NCBI GenBank assembly: GCA_934168355.1
Contig: CAKPNI010000009.1
Location: forward strand, 1-56,280
DNA from: an uncultured Clostridia bacterium
GTDB taxonomy: Bacteria > Bacillota > Clostridia > TANB77 > CAG-508
Direction: 5' to 3'
DNA length: 56,280 bases
The stretch's first letter is position 1; every line of letters starts with the position of its first letter. Of this stretch, positions 50,658 through 56,280 are shown piece after piece. The position numbers were made by a program, and so were the translations under genes. A model generated the notes under the pieces. That model was not told the origin of the DNA. It saw only the letters and a program-made list of their open reading frames with translations, and ran no database searches.

Positions 50658-52904
50658 TTAAGCATTTTCTTCACTTTTTCTTTTATTTATTATATCAACT
50701 GCAAATGTAATCAACATTGTCACTGCTATAATTCCAACTAAAATTCCAATATATGTTCCCTTAAAGTTTGAAGCTGTTGGAACTAAAATTTCTCTTAATA
50801 ACTTAATTGAATAAGTCATAGGTAAATATAGAGAAACTACTTGGAATCCTTTATCAATTGTTTCTATTGGGAAAGTTCCACCTGCTGCTGCTAATTGTAG
50901 TACCAATATAATTAATGCTAAGAATTTTCCAATATCTCCAAAGTTTCTTATTAAAAATTGTATTATACTCATAAATGTAATTCCTATTAAAATGCTTGCT
51001 CCGTAATATAGCGCTATGTTTTGAACTTCATATCCAAGTCCTGCTTTTAGAAGCCATCCTGTTATTAACCCCTCTACTGCTCCCAGTCCTAAATAGATTA
51101 AGTTTTGTAAAATTTTATTTTTTTCATTCATTCCGAATATTCCAAATCTTTCATCATGGTCATAATATAAAACTACATATGCCATTAATGCTCCAACCCA
51201 TAATCCTATACATAAGAATAGTGGTGTAAATGCAATTCCATATGAGTCTACCTTACCATATTCCTCTGTTTTGAATTCTACTGGATTTTCTCCAAATTCT
51301 TCAATTTCATTTAATGATTTTAATTGTTCTTTTGTATCTTGTAATCCCTCATCTATTGATGTCTTAAATTTTTGTACTCCTTCTACTAATTGGTTGCTTC
51401 CATCATAAGCTGTTTTACTTCCATTTTTTAATGTTTCTAATGCATTATCAACTGTGCTTGAACTTGAGTTTAATTTTTCAAGTCCTGTTTCTAAAGAACT
51501 ACTTCCTTCTGATAATTTTGTTGTTCCATTTTGTAATGTTTTTATTCCATTATTTAATGATGTTGTTCCTTGTTTTACTTGTGTTAATGCCGATTTCAAG
51601 CTTTGTATTCCATTTGTTATTTTTCCTAAATCTGATGTTCCACTTACTAAGCTTTGTGTTCCTACATATAATTTGTTTGCTCCTGTTGTTATTCCTGTTC
51701 CAGAGGCTTTTAATCCTTTAGCCCCTGTTATTAATTTTTCATGATTAGTAGCTAAACTTGTTCCACCTGCTTTTATACTATTTCCAGTTGTTGTTAGATA
51801 ATCAAATGTATTTACTCCATTTGTTTTTGAATTTAAAAGTACCTGTGCCTTTTGTGCCATACCCTTAAGTGTTTCATCACTTGAATTTGCTCCATATTGT
51901 GCTAATGCATTTAATAATTCTTTATTATTTTCATTTAATTTATTTACTCCATCTACATAAGCACTTGTAAATTCTATAATTTTTGCATTGCTTTCTACAT
52001 ATGAGAGTGTTCCATCTGCTAAATCTTCTGTTCCTTTTACATAAGCTTTAGCACCTTCACTTAAATTTTTTGCACCTTCATTTAGATCATTTGCACCACT
52101 TGCTAATGCTGTAATTCCCTCTGCCCCTTGTGATGATAATTGGTCAGCACCTTGGTTTATTTGGTCTATTGCACTATCTAATGATTTTCCACCATTTTTT
52201 AATGTTTCTACTCCATCTGATACTTGTGAAATTCCACTATTTAAGCTTTTGCTTCCTGTGTAAGCTGAATTTACACCTTGGTCAAATTCTTTGTAACTAT
52301 TGCTTAATGTGTTTGTTCCATCACTTATTTGTTTTATTCCGTCATTTAGACTTTCTGTTCCGTTTAATATTGTATCTGCTCCATCACTTATTTCTTGTAA
52401 GCTATCTGGAACTTCATTTAATTTGCTTGCTAAATTTGCTATTATTTCTTTGTCTATTTTTGATTGTAAGTTTAATTCTATTGTTTTTACTGCACTATTT
52501 ACTATTTGAGTTGCCAAGTAGTTTGTTGCTTGGTTTGGACTGTATGTAACTTGTGCTATTTGTTTTTCTTCTGTTGATGCACTTTCTAAGTCTTCCGTAA
52601 AGTTTTCTGGAATTTCTATTGTTGCATAATAGTTTCCTTTTTTCATCCCCTCTTGTGCCTCATCTTTACTTACTTCACAAATTTTAAATGTGTCACTGTC
52701 TTTTAAGCTTTGGACAAATTCGTTTCCTTGGTTTTTGTCGTCTTTTCCTTTATCTAGATTTACAACTGCTATTTGCATATCACTTAGATTTCCATATGGA
52801 TTCCAGTATGATTTTAAATAGAAAAAGCTGTAAATTAAAGGAATTAACATTACAATAATGAAAATAATTGCTTTGAAAGCATTACTGTTTTTCATTTTTT
52901 TCAT
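50658..52904 (-). CDS. YhgE/Pip domain membrane protein
   Basis: The protein has 748 residues. An N-terminal helix (about 10-30) is followed by the YhgE N-domain (AVVNLDKGKDDKNQGNEFV and YYATIEIPENFTEDL), a long heptad-like repeat region with LxxGxxxLxxG units (LNDGIKQISDGTNTLSNSYK and many similar), and six C-terminal helices of the ABC-2 permease type. Relatives are linked to phage infection (Pip) and to ESX/type VII-like export (EsaA). It overlaps the upstream TetR gene by 23 bases, so the regulator probably controls it. AAGGATG precedes the start. Confidence 0.9.
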   Translation of the reverse strand: MKKMKNSNAFKAIIFIIVMLIPLIYSFFYLKSYWNPYGNLSDMQIAVVNLDKGKDDKNQGNEFVQSLKDSDTFKICEVSKDEAQEGMKKGNYYATIEIPENFTEDLESASTEEKQIAQVTYSPNQATNYLATQIVNSAVKTIELNLQSKIDKEIIANLASKLNEVPDSLQEISDGADTILNGTESLNDGIKQISDGTNTLSNSYKEFDQGVNSAYTGSKSLNSGISQVSDGVETLKNGGKSLDSAIDQINQGADQLSSQGAEGITALASGANDLNEGAKNLSEGAKAYVKGTEDLADGTLSYVESNAKIIEFTSAYVDGVNKLNENNKELLNALAQYGANSSDETLKGMAQKAQVLLNSKTNGVNTFDYLTTTGNSIKAGGTSLATNHEKLITGAKGLKASGTGITTGANKLYVGTQSLVSGTSDLGKITNGIQSLKSALTQVKQGTTSLNNGIKTLQNGTTKLSEGSSSLETGLEKLNSSSSTVDNALETLKNGSKTAYDGSNQLVEGVQKFKTSIDEGLQDTKEQLKSLNEIEEFGENPVEFKTEEYGKVDSYGIAFTPLFLCIGLWVGALMAYVVLYYDHDERFGIFGMNEKNKILQNLIYLGLGAVEGLITGWLLKAGLGYEVQNIALYYGASILIGITFMSIIQFLIRNFGDIGKFLALIILVLQLAAAGGTFPIETIDKGFQVVSLYLPMTYSIKLLREILVPTASNFKGTYIGILVGIIAVTMLITFAVDIINKRKSEENA

Positions 52905-53484
52905 TTTCTACATCCTTTCTTAATCCATTTTTTAATATACTTGAAATTGTTTGAGCTAGTATTTGCTCATCTATTTCTTTTTCTTTTGTGTTCCATTCTA
53001 TAATTAATGCTATATACATTTTATATATTAAAAATGTTGTTATGTCTAAATCTTGATAATCGATATAGCCCTTTTCTTTTGCTTTTTGTAGTTTGTTCCT
53101 TATGTAATTTTGTATTTTTCCATCAATCATGCTTAAACTGTCTATTATTATTGGGTTTTTTAGCCATTCTGCTTCTCTTGCTATTATGTTTAAAAAGTCT
53201 TGATGTTTTCTGTATTGCAAAATTTCGTATATTGCTTCATTTACGGTTTCAAAAAAGTCTTGATGCTTTGCTTCTACTTTTTCTACTATTTTTTCCATGT
53301 TGGTTATTTCTTCTTGTATAAAGTATTTTAGTAGTTCTTCTTTGCTGGCAAAATACATGTATATCGTTTTTTTGGTTACTCCTGCTTCTTTTGCTATTTC
53401 GTCCATTGATACTTTTTTGAATCCGAATTGATGGAATAGTTTTCGTGCTGCCTCTATTACTTGCTCTCTTTTCACTTTTTTCAT
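52882..53484 (-). CDS. TetR family transcriptional regulator
   Basis: The protein has 200 residues. The N-terminal TetR helix-turn-helix is plain: QVIEAARKLFHQFGFKKVSM, then DEIAKEAGVTKKTIYMYFASKEELL. The C-terminal ligand domain is unassigned. AAAAGGGG precedes the start. The gene overlaps the YhgE-type gene and has its own promoter, with two GTATAC boxes around the -10 region. It therefore probably represses itself together with the membrane protein until an envelope signal is sensed. Confidence 0.92.
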   Translation of the reverse strand: MKKVKREQVIEAARKLFHQFGFKKVSMDEIAKEAGVTKKTIYMYFASKEELLKYFIQEEITNMEKIVEKVEAKHQDFFETVNEAIYEILQYRKHQDFLNIIAREAEWLKNPIIIDSLSMIDGKIQNYIRNKLQKAKEKGYIDYQDLDITTFLIYKMYIALIIEWNTKEKEIDEQILAQTISSILKNGLRKDVENEKNEKQ

Positions 53485-53529
53485 CCCCTTTTCTGGCTGA
53501 TTTTTGTTTTCTTTTGTGTTTATGTTTCG

Positions 53530-53579
53530 AGTATACCATTTCGGTATTTTAGTATACTATATTTATTATTGATTGTCAA
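53530..53579 (-). promoter_or_regulatory. Promoter and operator of the TetR-YhgE operon
   Basis: On the minus strand TTGACA (53579-53574), 17 bases and TATACT (53556-53551) form the promoter. GTATAC boxes at 53552-53557 and 53531-53536, with a CCGAAATGG core between them, form a symmetrical site covering the -10 box and start point, as expected for autorepression. Confidence 0.78.
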
Positions 53580-53723
53580 TAGTATTAAACCAAAAATTTA
53601 ATATCAAATTTCTGGTTTTTATCGAATTTTATGTTATAATTATAATAATGATGGATAATTATCAAAAATAATTTTCATCCATTGTAATTATCCAATAGTA
53701 TTTAAAAGGAAGGAGGAAATTAT

Positions 53724-54188
53724 ATGGAAATAGATGAAGAAAAAATAAAATATTATATTGAAAGAGGTTATATTGATTCAGATGACCATGCTAAATTTAA
53801 GTATATTGTAGAAATTTTAAGATTATTCAACATTAAAGTAGATGGCTGGATGAAAGGTAGCTACATTCTTAATGAAAACGAAGGAATAATGTTTACAAAA
53901 GTCAAAAATGAAAATTGGACAGATACTATTGATGAACAATATATGTACGAACTTTGTAATCCGCAAGAAAATAAACAAATTGCAAGAAGAAATGATTTTT
54001 GGGGAGACAAAACAATATATATTTTTCGCAAAGAACTAAATGATAACTATGAATTTATAGGTTGTTTTAAGCAAGATGAAAATAAAATTGATGAATTATT
54101 TGGAAAAGGTGTAATCAACCAAAGGCCATATAAAAAAATAGATTCAAGAGTTGATTTAACAAGATTTAATAAAAAATTGGAAATATAA
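53724..54188 (+). CDS. Hypothetical protein, 154 residues
   Basis: AAGGAGGAAATT gives a strong start at 53724. The protein is soluble and acidic: MEIDEEKIKYYIERGYIDSD at the N-terminus, a central FWGDKTIYIFRKELNDNYEF with a beta-sheet look, then CFKQDENKIDELF. I do not recognise a family. It precedes an HD-domain protein by 25 bases on the same strand, with a shared terminator after that gene, so the two probably act together, possibly as a small accessory or defence-like module; this last point is inference. Confidence 0.68.
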   Translation: MEIDEEKIKYYIERGYIDSDDHAKFKYIVEILRLFNIKVDGWMKGSYILNENEGIMFTKVKNENWTDTIDEQYMYELCNPQENKQIARRNDFWGDKTIYIFRKELNDNYEFIGCFKQDENKIDELFGKGVINQRPYKKIDSRVDLTRFNKKLEI

Positions 54189-54213
54189 TAAAATACAAAT
54201 AAGGGAGATTGGA

Positions 54214-55269
54214 ATGAACAATTATTTAGAAAATTTAGATGAAACAATTAAAAAATATTTTAAAATATTATCAGATGAATTTCCAGAATTTTTATATGAA
54301 TACATAAATACACCTGAAATGCAAAAGCAATCAGGAATTAGTGTAAGTTGCGGAACTATATATTCGAAAATGTATAATCAAATGTGGTATTCTAGTCTTG
54401 ATCATAGTGTTGCTGTAGCTTTAATTATATGGCATTTTACAAAAGATAAAAAACAAACTTTATCAGGATTATTTCATGATATAGCAACACCTGTGTTTAA
54501 ACACACTGTTGATTTTATGAATAAGGATTATGAAAAGCAAGAATCAACTGAAGAACTAACCACAAAAATAATTAGCGAATCAACAGAAATAATGAATTTG
54601 TTAAAAAGAGATGGAATAAAATTAGAAGAAGTATCAGATTACCATATATATCCTATTGCAGATAATGATACACCTATGCTTTCAAGTGATAGATTAGAAT
54701 ACACCCTTTCAAATGGATTAGGAGCAACCGAGAAAATATGGGGTTTGAAAGAAATAAGTGAAATATATAAAAATATAGAAATTCAAGAGAATGAAAATGG
54801 CTTTCAAGAATTAGGGTTTAAAGATTTAAAATTTGCTGAAAAATTTGTACATACAATGAGCATATTATCTAGATTATATAGAAGAGAAAAAACTGTTTTT
54901 TCAATGCAATTATTAGCAGATATAATGAAAAAAATGTCTGATGAGAATACGATAAGTATAGATGATTTATATAAATTATCAGAAAAAGAAGTTGTAAAAA
55001 AAATTGAGCAATGTAATGATGAAAATATCTCTAATTGCTTTAATATTTGGAAAAATGCTACTGAAATCAATACAAGTGAAACATTACCTATAAATAAATA
55101 TTTTGTTAGCATAGAAAAAACAAAAGTAAGGTATATAAATCCATTGATACAAAATAACAATACATATGAAAGAATTTATAATATCTCGGAAAATGCAAAA
55201 GAAGATATTGAAAAAGCTCTTAATTATAAAACCGCTAAATATAGTTATCTGGACTTTCAGTTTAAATAA
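54214..55269 (+). CDS. HD-domain phosphohydrolase-like protein
   Basis: The protein has 351 residues. An HD motif set lies near residues 67-100: SSLDHSVAVALIIWHF (first His), LSGLFHDIATPVFKHT (HD pair), and a later YPIADNDTPMLSSDRLEYTL with an aspartate that could complete the metal site. HD enzymes hydrolyse phosphate esters of nucleotides; the substrate here is unknown. GGGAG precedes ATG 54214. The C-terminal third is helical. It forms a two-gene unit with the upstream 154-residue protein. Confidence 0.8.
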   Translation: MNNYLENLDETIKKYFKILSDEFPEFLYEYINTPEMQKQSGISVSCGTIYSKMYNQMWYSSLDHSVAVALIIWHFTKDKKQTLSGLFHDIATPVFKHTVDFMNKDYEKQESTEELTTKIISESTEIMNLLKRDGIKLEEVSDYHIYPIADNDTPMLSSDRLEYTLSNGLGATEKIWGLKEISEIYKNIEIQENENGFQELGFKDLKFAEKFVHTMSILSRLYRREKTVFSMQLLADIMKKMSDENTISIDDLYKLSEKEVVKKIEQCNDENISNCFNIWKNATEINTSETLPINKYFVSIEKTKVRYINPLIQNNNTYERIYNISENAKEDIEKALNYKTAKYSYLDFQFK

Positions 55270-55322
55270 AAATAAGTATGACAATATTATTTTTAAAGGA
55301 AAATAGATACTTAATATCAGAT

Positions 55323-55358
55323 AAAGAGGGTAGATTAAAAAATCTACTCTCTTTTCAT
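55323..55358 (+). terminator. Terminator of the HD-domain gene
   Basis: AAAGAGGGTAGATT (55323-55336) pairs with AATCTACTCTCTTT (55341-55354), followed by T-rich sequence. Confidence 0.75.
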
Positions 55359-55394
55359 AATTTTTATTTATACTAATCCTTGGTAAAATATTAA

Positions 55395-56075
55395 CTATTT
55401 TATATACCCAAATCTTTCCATTCTTTCTTTTTCTCTTTTAGACAATTCTCTTAACCATTCTGCTAAGCCATTACTATCGTTTTTTCTTAAAAATTCAAAA
55501 TATTTTACTCTATCATCTTTTGTTATAACAGCAGGTTGTAAATTATTTTTTAATAATTCATAATTTACAAGTAATCGACCTGTTCTTCCATTTCCATCTT
55601 CAAAAGGATGTATTCTTTCAAATTCAATATGATATCTTGCAATTTTTGTAAAAATTTCTTGCTCATCATGATTATAATTGTATATATAATCCATCATCAA
55701 ATTTTGTATTTTTTCTGGTTCAGGTGGAATGTATTCACTTCCTTGAATAAATACTTGTACAGCTCTATAACCTTCTGTATCTTTAATATCTCTATTTATA
55801 GTTTCATTTAATTTTTTTATAAATCTTTCATCAATTTCTTCATTGTTTTGTAAATTTTTAAAAACTAATTCTAATGCCTTTTTATGGTTAATAGCTTCAT
55901 ATATTTCTCTAGGCTCTTTTCCCTCGATTTTAAAACTATTATCATTGTAAAGAATAGCATAGGTTTCAGCATATGTAAGTGTATTTCCTTCAATAGCATT
56001 TGAATGATATGTACTTCTTGTAATTAAATCTTCTAAATAGTCTTTATTATTTAAAATAAATTGTAAAATGTTCAT
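55395..56075 (-). CDS. Fic family protein
   Basis: The protein has 226 residues. The Fic core motif is HIEFERIHPFEDGNGRTGRL, matching HPFxDGNGRxGR, with the catalytic histidine. An inhibitory-type helix (TYHSNAIEGNTLTYAETYAI) is at the N-terminus, as in class II Fic proteins, where SxxxEGN silences the enzyme. Fic enzymes mostly transfer AMP to proteins. The ribosome binding site AAAAGGAT lies within a perfect 15-base inverted repeat (56084-56127), so translation or transcription may be controlled there. Confidence 0.92.
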   Translation of the reverse strand: MNILQFILNNKDYLEDLITRSTYHSNAIEGNTLTYAETYAILYNDNSFKIEGKEPREIYEAINHKKALELVFKNLQNNEEIDERFIKKLNETINRDIKDTEGYRAVQVFIQGSEYIPPEPEKIQNLMMDYIYNYNHDEQEIFTKIARYHIEFERIHPFEDGNGRTGRLLVNYELLKNNLQPAVITKDDRVKYFEFLRKNDSNGLAEWLRELSKREKERMERFGYIK

Positions 56076-56083
56076 TTTATTTA

Positions 56084-56127
56084 ATCCTTTTTATTATAAT
56101 TTTATTATAAAATATAATAAAAAGGAT
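56084..56127 (-). promoter_or_regulatory. 15-base perfect inverted repeat covering the fic ribosome binding site
   Basis: ATCCTTTTTATTATA (56084-56098) and TATAATAAAAAGGAT (56113-56127) are exact complements separated by 14 bases. On the minus strand the lower arm includes the AAAAGGAT ribosome binding site of fic. It could sequester the site in mRNA, or act as an operator if transcription starts inside. Confidence 0.6.
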
Positions 56128-56154
56128 ATATTGGGAAGCTTATCCTATATATCC
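56117..56154 (-). terminator. Terminator of the tRNA-Pro transcript
   Basis: On the minus strand GGATATAT (56154-56147) pairs with ATATATCC (56131-56124) and is followed by TTTTTATT. It shares sequence with the fic inverted repeat. Confidence 0.65.
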
Positions 56155-56206
56155 TTGTTTAATGTCCCTATTTAAGGTTGGACTTCCTTATTATATTTTA
56201 TAAATA

Positions 56207-56280
56207 TGGTCGAGGTGACAGGGATCGAACCTGCGACCTCATGGTCCCAAACCACGCGCGCTACCAACTGCGCTACACCT
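56207..56280 (-). tRNA. tRNA-Pro (anticodon TGG), 5' end cut by the window
   Basis: The minus strand reads AGGTGTAGCGCAGTTGGTAG, then an anticodon arm with GTTTGGGACC (anticodon TGG), a T-arm GCAGGTTCGATCCCTGT, an acceptor strand and an encoded CCA at 56209-56207. About two bases of the 5' end lie beyond the window. TGG reads all proline codons by wobble. Confidence 0.92.

Overview
The window is about 56 kb of very AT-rich Firmicutes DNA. Strong AGGAGG-type ribosome binding sites, a spore-type YyaC protein, a bifunctional AdhE, WG-repeat lipoprotein-like proteins, a YhgE/Pip protein and an mre/PBP2/MinC cell-shape cluster all point to an uncultured, probably anaerobic and gut-type clostridial lineage. 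Most genes lie on the minus strand. No ribosomal RNA is present, and a tRNA-Pro(TGG) runs off the right edge.

Layout: 1-6500 is accessory DNA. It holds a decayed small gene with two in-frame stops, an unknown 148-residue protein, a ComEC-like metallo-beta-lactamase protein whose frame runs through its own terminator, an AlbA_2/Schlafen-type regulator flanked by GTCGC palindromes, and an IS1202/ISNCY-like element that truncates a gene. 6500-31900 is a chromosomal backbone: lemA, yyaC, two cell-wall hydrolases, an AI-2E family permease, exoA, adhE, rdgB, an M23 peptidase, pcrA, a ZIP transporter, yqeY, tatD, acpS, two WG-repeat proteins, a HigBA-type toxin-antitoxin pair, a YitT protein, a NifS-type cysteine desulfurase and a patatin. 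32000-42700 holds two giant surface proteins and a divergent operon of three small unknown proteins. 42800-49000 is the DUF4321-radC-mreB-mreC-mreD-PBP2-minC cluster. 49200-53500 holds mecA-like, Bax-inhibitor-like, YhgE and TetR genes. 53700-56280 is a second accessory patch (unknown protein, HD-domain protein, Fic protein) next to tRNA-Pro.

The main discovery is a decoding anomaly. Five conserved genes (exoA, a ZIP transporter, yitT, nifS, mreD) are each broken at one place, and the break is the same each time. An in-frame CGG codon is followed by A, and skipping the C restores the full-length conserved protein by reading GGA (glycine). I scanned the roughly 16,900 codons of the other genes by eye and found no in-frame CGG codon inside any conserved coding region. 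The one exception lies in a repeat-derived tail of yyaC. The simplest reading is that CGG is not used as arginine here, and that CGGA is read with a +1 shift, either as a four-base glycine codon or by +1 slippage at a hungry CGG.

A second genome-wide feature is a family of imperfect palindromes with a GGGACCGGTTCTTTT-like core. They sit between genes at ten or more places and have invaded the 3' end of yyaC.
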